A DNA stretch of 64,000 nucleotides from Opimibacter sp041746735 (lineage in GTDB: Bacteria; Bacteroidota; Bacteroidia; Chitinophagales; Saprospiraceae): positions 1 to 64,000 of the forward strand of contig JBGTGP010000011.1 of assembly GCA_041746735.1 (NCBI GenBank). The letters run 5' to 3'. Made by a program: the position numbers and the translations under genes. Shown here piece after piece: positions 43,284-53,426 of this stretch (position 1 is the first letter of the stretch; every line of letters starts with the position of its first letter). The notes below the pieces were generated by a model, which was given only the letters and a program-made list of their open reading frames with translations, searched no databases and was not told the DNA's origin.

Positions 43284-44909
43284 ATGTCAAACGCTGTATT
43301 TCAACTTCCGGCTGTTCAAAACGAACCGGTACTGTCTTATGTAAAAGGCTCTCCCGAACGCACCAGGTTGGTGGAGGCTATCCGGGATATGAAAAGCAAA
43401 GTTCTTGATATACCGATGTATATCGGAGGAAAAAAAGTAACAACCGACCAAAAAGTGGAGATCCGTCCGCCGCATGAAATCAAGCACTTGCTTGCGCGGT
43501 ACAACAAGGGCAATGCGTCTCATGTTCGGCAGGCGATACTGGCTGCCCTGAGGGCCAAACCAGTTTGGGAGGCAATGGACTGGCAGGACCGGGCCGCCAT
43601 CTTTCTGAAAGCGGCGGATCTCCTGGCCGGACCGTACAGACCTGTTATGAATGCGGCGACCATGTTGGGTCAGAGTAAAAATGTATTTCAGGCCGAGATC
43701 GATTGTGTAGCAGAATGGTGTGACTTTTTGCGGTTCAATGCCCATTTCATGATCGATATCTACCGCCAACAGCCGATTAGTGCCCCATTGACCTGGAATC
43801 GAATGGAGTATCGGGCACTGGAGGGGTTTGTTTTCGCGCTGACTCCGTTTAATTTTACATCTATTGCGGGCAATTTGCCTTGCGCGCCGGCGCTTATGGG
43901 TAATACGGTGGTTTGGAAGCCGGCAGAGACACAGATTTATTCGGCACGGGTGATCATGGACATTCTGACAGAAGCCGGTCTTCCCGACGGTGTCATCAAT
44001 CTTGTGTATGTGGAGGGTCAGGTCGCAGGTGATGTAATCTTCCAGCATCCTGATTTTGCTGGCCTGCACTTCACTGGAAGTACAGGAGTATTACAGCGGT
44101 TGTGGCAAACAATCGGCAACAATCTGCCCCGGTACAAATCCTATCCACGGATTGTCGGAGAAACGGGTGGAAAAGATTTTATTATCGCGCATCCTTCAGC
44201 AGAGCCTGAAACTGTAGCGGTGGCGCTGGCCAGAGGTGCTTTTGAGTATCAGGGACAAAAATGTTCTGCGGCCAGCAGAGCGTATCTGCCGGCTTCTTTG
44301 TGGCCCACAATAAAAAAGCGTCTGTTGGCCGATCTGGAGTCCATGAAAATGGGCTCACCTGAAAATTTTGCAAACTTCATTAACGCCGTCATTGACGAAA
44401 AGTCTTTTGACAAGTTGTCCGGTTATATCACCCGGGCCAGGAAGGATAAAGGAGCCCGCATAATAGCCGGTGGTACTTGTGATAAGACGAAGGGCTACTT
44501 TATCGAACCCACGGTAATCCAGGTGACTGATCCCAAGTATGTAACGATGTGTGAGGAATTATTTGGGCCCGTATTGACCCTATATGTTTATCCGGATGCG
44601 GATTACAAAAAAGTCCTGACCCTATTGGATACGACATCGGCCTATGCCTTGACCGGCGCTGTATTTGCCCGGGACAGGGCAGCGATTGCCCTTACGACCG
44701 ATAAGCTGAAGCATGCGGCCGGTAATTTTTATATTAATGACAAACCTACCGGCGCAGTCGTGGGACAACAGCCGTTTGGAGGGGCCAGAGCTTCCGGAAC
44801 GAATGACAAGGCTGGAAGTGTGCTCAATTTATATAGATGGGTTTCACCCAGGACAATCAAGGAAAATTTCAATCCTCCAACAGATTACCGGTATCCCTTT
44901 ATGACCTGA
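43284..44909 (+). CDS. pruA: L-glutamate gamma-semialdehyde (P5C) dehydrogenase
   Basis: 541 residues. Oxidises glutamate semialdehyde to glutamate with NAD in proline breakdown. Substrate and NAD motifs FALTPFNFTSIAGNL, GNTVVWKPAE, LHFTGSTGV, catalytic Glu in GETGGKDF, and the nucleophile Cys in YQGQKCSAASRAY are intact, as is EELFGPVLTLYVY. Start at MSNAVFQLPAV matches the typical opening. No PRODH domain is fused and putA is not in the window. Confidence 0.96.
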   Translation: MSNAVFQLPAVQNEPVLSYVKGSPERTRLVEAIRDMKSKVLDIPMYIGGKKVTTDQKVEIRPPHEIKHLLARYNKGNASHVRQAILAALRAKPVWEAMDWQDRAAIFLKAADLLAGPYRPVMNAATMLGQSKNVFQAEIDCVAEWCDFLRFNAHFMIDIYRQQPISAPLTWNRMEYRALEGFVFALTPFNFTSIAGNLPCAPALMGNTVVWKPAETQIYSARVIMDILTEAGLPDGVINLVYVEGQVAGDVIFQHPDFAGLHFTGSTGVLQRLWQTIGNNLPRYKSYPRIVGETGGKDFIIAHPSAEPETVAVALARGAFEYQGQKCSAASRAYLPASLWPTIKKRLLADLESMKMGSPENFANFINAVIDEKSFDKLSGYITRARKDKGARIIAGGTCDKTKGYFIEPTVIQVTDPKYVTMCEELFGPVLTLYVYPDADYKKVLTLLDTTSAYALTGAVFARDRAAIALTTDKLKHAAGNFYINDKPTGAVVGQQPFGGARASGTNDKAGSVLNLYRWVSPRTIKENFNPPTDYRYPFMT

Positions 44910-44953
44910 TGAGTGGCGCTGATGATCATCTTTTGATTGAAGGATGCTGAGCA

Positions 44954-45592
44954 TCAAATGGGGAAATCGCGGATAAGGCTGTTAAAGAAGTGAGTGATAA
45001 TCTCTTTCTTCAACAGAATAATCATGGCCATGCCGGCAATGGCGCCGGCAAAGTGGGCCGAGTGATCAATCCGCCCATGCCCTTTATTGGCAGCCCAGGA
45101 CGAATAGAAGAGATAGGCTATCCCGGCGATGATAGCAGGAACCGGAATAACAAAAAACAGCAAGAGTTTCGACCAGGGTTGCAACAGGATAAACATAAAT
45201 ACGATGCCACTTACAGCCCCTGATGCTCCAATACTGGCGAAACCGGGATGCTCTCTGTGCTGGATGGCGGTCGGGATATTGGCCAGTATGATGTTCAGCA
45301 CATACAGGAGCACAAAAATAATTCTGCCTCTACCAGGGCCAAACTCATGGATGATAAAGCTTTCAATAAATTCTCCAAAACTGTACAATACAAACATGTT
45401 GACCAGCAAATGGGTCCAGTCGGCATGCATGAAGCCAGAGGTCAATAGTCGAAAATATTCTTTCCCCTTTGCTTCCCGGTACGGCGAATGTTTGAGCCGG
45501 TCTATGAGGTCATACCGTGTGAAACCCTGATAGGAGATCAGGCTCGTGAAGATGATGATGATCAGTGTGATGGAGATACCCGTGTCGCCCAT
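44954..45592 (-). CDS. Rhomboid-family intramembrane serine protease
   Basis: 212 residues, six or so membrane helices. Catalytic Ser in IGASGAVSG and His in DHSAHFAGAIAG; the HADWTHLLVNM oxyanion/His-Asn motif is in helix 2. The gene lies between convergent pruA and, upstream on its own strand, rlmH. Substrates unknown. Confidence 0.93.
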   Translation of the reverse strand: MGDTGISITLIIIIFTSLISYQGFTRYDLIDRLKHSPYREAKGKEYFRLLTSGFMHADWTHLLVNMFVLYSFGEFIESFIIHEFGPGRGRIIFVLLYVLNIILANIPTAIQHREHPGFASIGASGAVSGIVFMFILLQPWSKLLLFFVIPVPAIIAGIAYLFYSSWAANKGHGRIDHSAHFAGAIAGMAMIILLKKEIITHFFNSLIRDFPI

Positions 45593-45733
45593 AAGATTCT
45601 CTTCGTTTTTTTGCTGGAGGTCATGTTCACAATTCCAGCCGTGATGTGGTCCTTAAATTCTTTCAAGTATGGCGGCTCATCCTGCGATCTAAAAACAGTT
45701 TACAACCGATGACGACCAATGATCATGCGCACC

Positions 45734-46201
45734 TTATTCATGATGGTAGGATTCACCCCTCAAGATAGTACACGCCCTGTAGATCTGTTCGAGCATGAAC
45801 AATCTGCAAAACTGATGTGGTAGGGTCATTTCGGAAAGGGCGAGCAGATGATCTGCCCTGTCATAGACACTTGGATCAAAGCCATAGGCCGATCCGATCA
45901 GAAATACCAGACGTTTGTGGCTGCCTTGACGCCATTGTTCGAGTTGTTTCGCAAATGGGGCAGAGCGCCATTGTTCCCCTTTTTCGTCCAGCAAAACCAA
46001 TTTGGAGGGCACAGCATTCAACTGCGGCAGTAGCCATTTTGCTTCTTCTGCCAAAACCAGTGGGGGCTTTGTGCTTTTAGACCGCTGTATGATTTTAAAT
46101 TCAAAAGGGAGATATCGTTCGATTCGCTTTGCGTATTCATCTTCGCCTTGTGTCACCCATCGGTCAGAGGGAGCTCCCATGGCCCACAGATAAACTTTCA
46201 T
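45734..46201 (-). CDS. rlmH: 23S rRNA (pseudouridine1915-N3)-methyltransferase
   Basis: 155 residues, normal length. SPOUT-type knot with SAM-binding FLIGSAYGF and the C-terminal QIYRACTILRGESYHHE. Methylates pseudouridine 1915 of 23S rRNA. It begins 2 bp after the GH13 gene, at the end of the ribF-led run. Confidence 0.96.
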   Translation of the reverse strand: MKVYLWAMGAPSDRWVTQGEDEYAKRIERYLPFEFKIIQRSKSTKPPLVLAEEAKWLLPQLNAVPSKLVLLDEKGEQWRSAPFAKQLEQWRQGSHKRLVFLIGSAYGFDPSVYDRADHLLALSEMTLPHQFCRLFMLEQIYRACTILRGESYHHE

Positions 46202-46203
46202 AC

Positions 46204-47601
46204 TCAGATGGAGGAGAGGATGAGGAACTCCCAGGGTGCAAGTTCAATCGAGTCGTCTGGGTTCAGATTCATCTTTTGGTCGGAGAAGACATTCTTCAGA
46301 TTCTTTATCGGAACTTGAAGCGTAGTCGATTGCATTTTTGGTGAAAGATTAAAAATGCCGATACATTGTACGCCCTCTTTTTCCCGGACAAAGGCGTAGA
46401 CCTGACCTGACGTATTGATTCGTCGGGAAAGTCCGCCATGTGGGCCGTTCCACAGTGCCTTATTCATGTGTTTGAGATGGTGGAGTCGGGTATAAAATTC
46501 AGCGTACTCGAATTTATCAAAAGGAATAGTATCCTTCTCAAAAAACTCAAGTCTTTTCCGGAGTGGTTCTTCCTGTCCGCTATACATGAGCGGCATACCG
46601 TCTAATGTGGCGCAAAGCGCGGCAAACGTTTTATGTCCTTCTCCCATGCGTTCAAATTCGGTCCCGGCCCAGCTGTTTTCATCATGATTGCTAGTGAAAT
46701 ACATGTGATACCCATAGGTATACTGTTTACGTTCATCTGCCAGCAATGAATCAATCTGGTTGACATCCTTTTTTCCCTGAGCGATATCATTCATCAGGTG
46801 ATGCATTTTCCAGGCATAGGTGGCCACAAAACTGGAGTCATTGCGGAGATAGGTTTCTTCGCCTTCTGCCAGCATAAACAAAGGTTTGTTAAGACCAGCC
46901 AGTGTATTGCTGACTTCATCCCAATAGTCGGCGGCAACCCCGTGGGCATGATCCACCCGAAAACCATCAATATGAAAATCCTCGATCCAATAGATCATGT
47001 CATCAATAATCTGCCGGCGCATATCCGGATGTTCGAGATTCAATTCGGCCACATCTGTCCAGTCCCAGGGTTCACCGGTTTCTTCGTTGATCGGATCCCG
47101 GATTTCACCCTTGTCATTCTTATTGTAGTACTCCGGATGTTGATGGATCCAGGGATGATCCCATCCGGTATGATGAGGTACCCAATCGAGAATGACATAC
47201 ATGCCCTGAGCATGAATTTCGTCAACCAACTTTTTAAAATCTTCATGATTTCCGAAAAGTGGATTGACCGCCCGGAAATCAGAAACGGCATAATAACTGC
47301 CAAGCGTGCCTTTTCGTTTAGGTACACTGATAGGGTGAATTGGCATAAGCCACAGGATATCGACTCCCATATTTTTAAGCCGGGGTAAATGTTGCCGGAG
47401 GGCATTAAAAGTGCCTTCCGGAGTATACTGCCGGATGTTGACTTCATAGATATTGGCAGCGTGTGACCATTTGGGAGGTGTGACCCGGGTAAGTGGTGAA
47501 TCTTGTGTCATTGCTACGTTGGACTGTTTACAGGAAACAGCGGTCATCGTTGTCATAAAACAGCTGATTAGGATGAGAGACGGAATAGAGATTCCTTTCA
47601 T
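46204..47601 (-). CDS. GH13 alpha-amylase family lipoprotein
   Basis: 465 residues from MKGISIPS, with a lipobox TAVSC (C24), so anchored to a membrane after export. TIM-barrel catalytic motifs: nucleophile Asp in GFRVDHAHG, acid/base Glu in MLAEGEE, and the Asp of TSNHDENSW. VILDWVPHHTG is region I. A small C-terminal beta domain follows. Alpha-glucan hydrolase, probably a surface or periplasmic starch-like-glycan enzyme; no SusC/D pair is nearby. Longer frame start (47661) would disrupt the signal peptide. Confidence 0.92.
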   Translation of the reverse strand: MKGISIPSLILISCFMTTMTAVSCKQSNVAMTQDSPLTRVTPPKWSHAANIYEVNIRQYTPEGTFNALRQHLPRLKNMGVDILWLMPIHPISVPKRKGTLGSYYAVSDFRAVNPLFGNHEDFKKLVDEIHAQGMYVILDWVPHHTGWDHPWIHQHPEYYNKNDKGEIRDPINEETGEPWDWTDVAELNLEHPDMRRQIIDDMIYWIEDFHIDGFRVDHAHGVAADYWDEVSNTLAGLNKPLFMLAEGEETYLRNDSSFVATYAWKMHHLMNDIAQGKKDVNQIDSLLADERKQYTYGYHMYFTSNHDENSWAGTEFERMGEGHKTFAALCATLDGMPLMYSGQEEPLRKRLEFFEKDTIPFDKFEYAEFYTRLHHLKHMNKALWNGPHGGLSRRINTSGQVYAFVREKEGVQCIGIFNLSPKMQSTTLQVPIKNLKNVFSDQKMNLNPDDSIELAPWEFLILSSI

Positions 47602-47641
47602 GGTCATTGAGAATAAGGCGTAAACATATAAATATTTTTTA

Positions 47642-48376
47642 CTATCCGGAAATAGTAGCATATTGATTCAGCTTGGCGATAGCCACACGCATATCTTTGG
47701 GCAATGGGCTTTCCAGAAGGAGCTGAACACCGGAAAGGTACTCCCGGATACCCATACCGGAAGCGTGCAGCGCGATTCTGGATATAAGCGGTCTTTCTTC
47801 TTCCAGGGAGGTATCCGGTTTATATCGGTGTTTACCTTTTAATTGTGAGAGGAGCAGCGGTCCTTGCGAGCCATACACCAGATCGCCTGTCACCGGATGT
47901 CCGATAGAAGAGAGGTGTACACGGATCTGGTGGGTGCGACCGGTCAGCGGGTGGGCTTCGATCAGGGAGTGATGCCGGTATACTTTACGCAAGCTCCATT
48001 CCGTTTGACTGGATTTGCCTCTTTTAGTCACAATCACTTTCCCGGTCGATTGTGTGAACAGGGGAGCATCAATAATCCCTCTTTCCTGCATCAGACGTCC
48101 ATCGCAAATAACAAGATATTTTTTCATCACCTGACGCTGTTCAAACTGATCACTGTACCAGCCGAAGGCATCCGGAAGGATACAGAATAGAAGCACGCCA
48201 CTGGTCTCAAAATCCAGACGATGCAGGGGTCGGGCATTCGGGTAAGTTGTCAGGACCATTCTGGCAAGCGATGGTTTGTCTTCATGATACCGGTCCGGGA
48301 CGCTGAGTAGGCCTGAAGGCTTGTCGATGGCCACGATAGATTCACTGGCATAGAGGATGGACAGCCGTGGTTTCAT
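47642..48376 (-). CDS. RluA-family RNA pseudouridine synthase
   Basis: 244 residues. Catalytic Asp in the family motif HRLDFETSGVLLF; also IDKPSGLLSVP at the start and PLTGRTHQIRVHLSSIGHPVTGD. Modifies uridine in rRNA or tRNA; the exact site is not predictable (RluA, RluC or TruC subgroups). Lacks an S4 domain. Start overlaps the end of the ribF-GT gene by 4 bp (ATGA). Confidence 0.93.
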   Translation of the reverse strand: MKPRLSILYASESIVAIDKPSGLLSVPDRYHEDKPSLARMVLTTYPNARPLHRLDFETSGVLLFCILPDAFGWYSDQFEQRQVMKKYLVICDGRLMQERGIIDAPLFTQSTGKVIVTKRGKSSQTEWSLRKVYRHHSLIEAHPLTGRTHQIRVHLSSIGHPVTGDLVYGSQGPLLLSQLKGKHRYKPDTSLEEERPLISRIALHASGMGIREYLSGVQLLLESPLPKDMRVAIAKLNQYATISG

Positions 48377-50346
48377 TGGGGAAAGAAATCAGTAAATTTT
48401 CGCTTCCACCGAAGATAATAGTCCATGATGATACTCCCGGGATAAACCCCAGGTAATTTGACCAACGGAAGTAAGGTGTAAGTTTCGCTGATCTTTTTCC
48501 GCTTATGCCAGATACCACGAATATGTCCGTAGATATAAAAGTGTGCACGTACAATTGCCAGACAGTTTCCAAACCGACCTGTAAGCAAAAAGCGTAAGCC
48601 GGCAAGTCCATCCAGCAACCATCGAAGTGTGATGACCGGTATGAGGTCTCCTTTGGGAAGATACTTGATCAACGTAATGATATTATTTCTGAAATTGAGA
48701 TATACCTTCCGGGGTTCGTTGTATCCCAATGTCCCACCGCCGACGTGATAGACTCGCGATGCCGGACAGCACTTAATTTTATGTCCTTTCAATAGGAGAC
48801 GCCAGGCTAGGTCGATTTCTTCCTGATGGGCGAAGTAATCGGCATCGAAACCGCCGACCTCTCGAAAAGCACTACTGCGGATAACAAAAGCGGCACCGGA
48901 TGCCCAAAAGATCGGGATCGTGGTTTCATATTGGCCGGTATCCCGCTCGATGGTTTGCAAGATGCGCCCTCGGCAGAAAGGATAACCCAGGGCATCCATA
49001 AAACCGCCCGCAGCACCGGCATATTCAAAATACCCTCTTTGGGATTCAGCCCGGATTTTCGGTTGGACAGCAGCGATAGTCATATCCTTTTCCATCATCT
49101 CGATGATCGGATTCAGCCACTCTGGTGTTATTTCAATATCACTGTTGACAATGGCAAAATAGGGCGCTTCGACCCGGGCAAGCGCTTCATTGTAACCGCC
49201 TGCATATCCCAGATTGGTATTCAGACTGATACACCTGATGTCGGGGTATTGTGTTCTGACCCATTTGGCAGAACCATCTTCTGAACCATTGTCCGCTACA
49301 ATGAGGGTTTCACGAGGATATCGGCTGGACCGGAAATAGGGTAAAAATCTTTGGAGAAAAGACCTTCCGTTATAATTCAGGATCACGGTTGCTACTTCTG
49401 CCGTTGTCGGTGAGGAGCGATTAAAGAACTGACGAACGGCAACTTCATCTTCCTGCATCGCCTTCCGAAGGTCCTCAACGGTGGAGAATTTACGGTCAGC
49501 CCGAATAAAAGAATAGAGTTCAACAGCAATCTCCTCATCATAAATCTGCCGGTCAAAATCAAATAAATGGATCTCTACGCGATGTTCGGTCTCTGCGTCG
49601 ATGGAGGGTCGCAAACCAATATACAGCATCCCCTTATGGGTGATGCCTTTGATGGTGGCTGTAGCGGCGTATATCCCGTCGGGCGGTAATAATTTCTTAC
49701 TGTCCGGGATCTTAAGATTTGCTGTTGGAAAGCCGATATGGTGCCCAAGTCGGTTGCCGGTAACGACTTGTCCCCGGATCATGTACGGATGCCCCAGGTA
49801 GGCATTCGCCAGTTCAATATTAGTGTCCTGCAATGCTTTTCTGACCCGGGTTGAGCTGATGGTGATGTCCTTCAATTCTTCTTCATCGAGCTGGACGACT
49901 TCATAGCCCAATTCCTGTCCATATAATTTGAGCAGATGTACATTGCCAGCCCGATGGAGTCCGAACCGATGGTCATAGCCAATCACAATGTAGCGGGGAT
50001 GGAATTTGGCGACCAGAAAATTTTCGATATACTCCTGAGCCGGTTGCTGGGAAAATTCAATCGTAAAGGGGACTACGACTACGTTGGAGACCCCGTTACG
50101 CCTGAAGTAGGCCAATTTTTCATCGAGAGTCGTTAGAATCCAAAGGTCATCATCTTTGGGATAGACAATTTCGCGGGGATGAGGATGGAAAGTGATCACG
50201 ATATCCGTGCCATCTATCTCTTCAGCTAACTGTTGAATTCGCTTGAGGATCTTTTGATGACCGGCATGCACACCATCATAGCTGCCAATGGTGATGACAG
50301 CATTTCTGAACTCCGGCAATGCAGAAAGTCCCCTAAAGATGTTCAT
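48373..50346 (-). CDS. RibF riboflavin kinase/FAD synthetase fused to a GT2 glycosyltransferase
   Basis: 657 residues with no internal stop. Residues about 1-308 are a full RibF: GSYDGVHAGH (21-30), DHRFGLHRAG, ISSTRVR, GFPTANL (205-211), which makes FMN and FAD. After a short linker SSPTTAE, residues 318-657 are a family-2 glycosyltransferase: VATVILNYNG, ADNGSEDGS, NSD (401-403), HQEEIDLAWR (508-517), and a hydrophobic C-terminal stretch (about 568-592). RibF and such GTs are normally separate proteins of these lengths, so this is a fusion or a missed frameshift. A -7 element abuts the start. Confidence 0.9.
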   Translation of the reverse strand: MNIFRGLSALPEFRNAVITIGSYDGVHAGHQKILKRIQQLAEEIDGTDIVITFHPHPREIVYPKDDDLWILTTLDEKLAYFRRNGVSNVVVVPFTIEFSQQPAQEYIENFLVAKFHPRYIVIGYDHRFGLHRAGNVHLLKLYGQELGYEVVQLDEEELKDITISSTRVRKALQDTNIELANAYLGHPYMIRGQVVTGNRLGHHIGFPTANLKIPDSKKLLPPDGIYAATATIKGITHKGMLYIGLRPSIDAETEHRVEIHLFDFDRQIYDEEIAVELYSFIRADRKFSTVEDLRKAMQEDEVAVRQFFNRSSPTTAEVATVILNYNGRSFLQRFLPYFRSSRYPRETLIVADNGSEDGSAKWVRTQYPDIRCISLNTNLGYAGGYNEALARVEAPYFAIVNSDIEITPEWLNPIIEMMEKDMTIAAVQPKIRAESQRGYFEYAGAAGGFMDALGYPFCRGRILQTIERDTGQYETTIPIFWASGAAFVIRSSAFREVGGFDADYFAHQEEIDLAWRLLLKGHKIKCCPASRVYHVGGGTLGYNEPRKVYLNFRNNIITLIKYLPKGDLIPVITLRWLLDGLAGLRFLLTGRFGNCLAIVRAHFYIYGHIRGIWHKRKKISETYTLLPLVKLPGVYPGSIIMDYYLRWKRKFTDFFPQ

Positions 50347-50352
50347 GGACTA

Positions 50353-50360
50353 CAAAAGTA
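50353..50360 (-). promoter_or_regulatory. -7 promoter element TACTTTTG
   Basis: Perfect TAnnTTTG on the minus strand, 6 bp from the ribF-GT start codon. Predicts a leaderless or near-leaderless transcript for the four-gene run ribF-GT, rluA-like, GH13, rlmH. No -33 TTTG at normal spacing. Confidence 0.5.
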
Positions 50361-50498
50361 TCTCTTTTATACATAATATGTTGGAGCAACCATAGCTGCA
50401 CTTCCGGAAGCCTGGAAGCAAAACGGACATAGTATAGTTTAGTTGACCTGACAGCGCACCCGGACAATCCTTTTTTGAAAAAAAGCGTTTAATACCCT

Positions 50499-51374
50499 AT
50501 GAAATGCATAATACTGGCTTTTGTGGCTGTGTTTTTTACAGCAGGATTCAGTTGGAGTCAACCGGCTGACTGGATGGCGATAAAGGCAGATATGACGTAT
50601 TATGCGGATCTGATGGTGCATGCGGAGGCCGATGTGCACCGGATCAGGGCCCATGATTCCCTCATGGTCACGATGAGCCGCTTTCTGGAGATGCCAGATT
50701 CGTATCGGTATACCCTGGATAGCATCCCTTTGCTGATGGTGGTCCACGGAAAGGACTTCAGGATTGTGACATGGCAACTTCGCCGGCATAAGGACGAGCA
50801 TACCTACGCTGGATTCATCCAGTGGCAGGATCGGGTAGTGACCCTGCGGGATACACGCCCCTTTGTAAATGGTGCAGCCTATATGTCCTACACGCCGGGC
50901 GGATGGTATGGCTGTATGTATTATGGCATTGTACCGTTTGAACGCGAAGGCGACACCTATTACATTCTCCTGGGATACCATGCGGAAAACAGTGTGATCA
51001 ATACCAAGATTGCCGATGTTCTGGATCTGACTGGTCCTGAGCCCAGGTTGGGCGTACCGGTTTTTGTAGGTGATGGTGAACCAAAGTACCGGCTGCTGCT
51101 AACGTATGCCGATATGTCAAACGCGGGCATGAGGTATGATGCAAAACTGGGAGGTATCGTACATGATCATCTGGAGCGATTGATGGGCATCGGTCCCAAC
51201 GGAGAGGATCTGCCTGTATCTGATGGCAGTCTCGAAGCCTGGATCCTTAAAAAAGGCAACTGGGTTTACAAAGAAGAGGTGTATGATGCCAAGATGAAGG
51301 AACCGCCCATGACGGATGAACGGAAGAACAGAAAGGAGGAACTTGATATTCTGGGCCGGCCTAAGAAAAATTAA
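50499..51374 (+). CDS. Secreted protein of unknown function
   Basis: 291 residues with a signal peptide (1-21, ending SWSQ). No domain recognised. Mature protein is mixed alpha/beta with many aromatic residues (GGWYGCMYYGIVPFEREGDT; VNGAAYMSYTPGGWY) and a charged tail ending GRPKKN. Not membrane-anchored by sequence. Convergent with the M1 aminopeptidase gene, 17 bp between stops. Confidence 0.85.
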   Translation: MKCIILAFVAVFFTAGFSWSQPADWMAIKADMTYYADLMVHAEADVHRIRAHDSLMVTMSRFLEMPDSYRYTLDSIPLLMVVHGKDFRIVTWQLRRHKDEHTYAGFIQWQDRVVTLRDTRPFVNGAAYMSYTPGGWYGCMYYGIVPFEREGDTYYILLGYHAENSVINTKIADVLDLTGPEPRLGVPVFVGDGEPKYRLLLTYADMSNAGMRYDAKLGGIVHDHLERLMGIGPNGEDLPVSDGSLEAWILKKGNWVYKEEVYDAKMKEPPMTDERKNRKEELDILGRPKKN

Positions 51375-51391
51375 TGTTGAAGTGAAATGCA

Positions 51392-53335
51392 TCAGTTTAC
51401 AACGGAGATTCGATGTATGGCGCGTATATCCCGGTTAGAATTTAATAAACGGATACTGTATTGTCCCGGCAGGAGTGTGGCAACTGATACTTGATCGCCG
51501 TCCACTGGCAGCAGAGTGCGGCGTCCCAGAAGGTCAACAGCCTCAACATAAACTATGTCGGTGGAAGGGAGGAATCGTAAAATCTGATTGGCGGGATTGG
51601 GATACATGAAATACGCATTGTGCAGGGGATTGGCCTCAGTGGATGTAGTCAGTTGCGTGATCGTATTATTTCGGCTGAGTAACCAAAGATCAGGATCGAT
51701 GAGCATCTGGCTGACCATTTCGTCTCCGATGTAAAAGGAAAACCGCTGATCATGGGCTGCATGATCGAGGATAAATTCTTCTGCCATTCCATTGATAATG
51801 GCATGCACCGGGACGGGCATTTCAAAAAAAGACACTGATGAATGTGACTGGCGTTGGCCCAGCCAGAGGATGAGGGAGTCATTATGTTGCGACCAACGAA
51901 GGTCATAGGAGGGATAGCCCTGACCATAGTACCAGTCTGCAAAAAACTCATTCAGGTCCTGTTCCGACCTTGCTTCCAGGCGGGCTTGTAGGTCTCGGGT
52001 TCTTGCAAAACCATAGGCGGTACCCTCGCCATCCAGATAATCCTTGCAGGCGGCAAAGAATGCATCATCACCGACGACCCAGCGAAGCATATGGAGTACA
52101 TAGGCTCCTTTATTGTAGGTTAATCGTCCGTTGAAGATCCGGTTGACGCTGGTGGTGTCATCCACAAACACAGATCCGGATGGCTGGCTTGTCGATGAGT
52201 TGGACGTTGAGGCTTTCCACTGCGGCCAGAATTCATTCGGACTGAATCGCTCAAAGGTCAGTCCGGTCAGGTAGGTGGCGAAGCCCTCGTTGAGCCAAAT
52301 ATCCGTCCATGAACCACAGGTTACTTTATTACCAAACCATTGGTGGGCCAGTTCATGGGCTTGCAGCCCGAAACTGAAATTGCCCATAAAACTCATGGTC
52401 TGATGTTCCATTCCTCCGCCCCAGCCAAACTGAGCATGGCCGTATTTTTCATCTGCAAACGGATATGTTCCGAATACTTCATTGAAAAAATTCATGATAT
52501 CGAGGGTGCTCAGGGTTTGTTGTTGTGCCAGCACCAGGGACTCCGGGTAGACATAGTTCAGGATTTCCAAAGAATCTCCATTGTCCAGCGGAAGGAAATG
52601 ACTGTAAGCGGAGTAGTTGGTTACGGCCAGGGCAATGAGGTATGCGGCGACTGGATGACGATGCTTCCAGTGATGAATATGCTGTCCGTTTTCTTCAGTG
52701 ATGCTCATCAGTTTACCATTGCTGGCGGCGAGAAGATTCAGAGGGGTGGTAATGAAAATGTCGATGGAATCGATCTTGTCGATCAGGTCTTGTTTGCAAG
52801 GCCACCAATCCCGGGCGCCATAAGGAGGAGACAAAGTCCAAATAATGGGTACACCGGAATGAAAGCCACGTTCAAAAGAACCAAATCCATTTGAAGGGGG
52901 TATGCCCTCATAGGATACCGTAAGGGTGTCACCTTCACCAAGGGCTAAGGATTTGTTGAGTGAGATGGTCAGAAGTTGATCCGGGGTATGGGTGTAGCTG
53001 AGTGAAGCACCATTTCGGGTGATAGAATTAATCTGCAGCGCGGGGCTGAGGTCCAGGTGCAAGTCAGTGACATTCTCCTTCCGGCTGGTGAAATGATAGG
53101 TGATAGTGCCATGAATATAGCGGTCAGCGGGATTGATCTCCCACTGCATGGCTTGATAATGCATATCGGTCAGGTCGGCAAATGGAGACCGGTGCCCGGT
53201 AGATTCCAAAAGGGTTTCATGATGGAGGGCTTCCTTGCAGATGATGTCGTGCAAATCCCATTGTAAGGGATGCTCATGTTGTGCAGCAAGTGGGCAGATC
53301 AACAAGAGCAGTTGGAAGAGGATGAAGGATCGCAT
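51392..53335 (-). CDS. Secreted M1-family aminopeptidase with T9SS type-A signal
   Basis: 647 residues. Signal peptide (about 1-19, ending PLAAQ). Gluzincin motif HELAH (327-331) with downstream Glu (E350 in LNEGF), and the substrate-binding GGMEH (near 307-311), where the more usual GxMEN reads GGMEHQT. C-terminal T9SS type-A signal begins YFMYPNPANQILRF and ends in IHRISVVN. Should be a secreted or surface metallo-aminopeptidase for peptide use. An upstream ATG at 53344 is also possible. Confidence 0.95.
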   Translation of the reverse strand: MRSFILFQLLLLICPLAAQHEHPLQWDLHDIICKEALHHETLLESTGHRSPFADLTDMHYQAMQWEINPADRYIHGTITYHFTSRKENVTDLHLDLSPALQINSITRNGASLSYTHTPDQLLTISLNKSLALGEGDTLTVSYEGIPPSNGFGSFERGFHSGVPIIWTLSPPYGARDWWPCKQDLIDKIDSIDIFITTPLNLLAASNGKLMSITEENGQHIHHWKHRHPVAAYLIALAVTNYSAYSHFLPLDNGDSLEILNYVYPESLVLAQQQTLSTLDIMNFFNEVFGTYPFADEKYGHAQFGWGGGMEHQTMSFMGNFSFGLQAHELAHQWFGNKVTCGSWTDIWLNEGFATYLTGLTFERFSPNEFWPQWKASTSNSSTSQPSGSVFVDDTTSVNRIFNGRLTYNKGAYVLHMLRWVVGDDAFFAACKDYLDGEGTAYGFARTRDLQARLEARSEQDLNEFFADWYYGQGYPSYDLRWSQHNDSLILWLGQRQSHSSVSFFEMPVPVHAIINGMAEEFILDHAAHDQRFSFYIGDEMVSQMLIDPDLWLLSRNNTITQLTTSTEANPLHNAYFMYPNPANQILRFLPSTDIVYVEAVDLLGRRTLLPVDGDQVSVATLLPGQYSIRLLNSNRDIRAIHRISVVN

Positions 53336-53426
53336 AAGTGTCATCCTGTAAAAATAAGGAAAGTGCCCGTGGAATAAGGATGAAATGAGGTTGAATGTCA
53401 GCAGGGGGTCAAAGCAGCGGGTGGAA

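Noticed and set aside
43287..44069. 260-codon open frame antisense to pruA
   Set aside because: pruA has intact catalytic motifs; the antisense frame is His/Cys/Arg-rich noise typical of a shadow frame.
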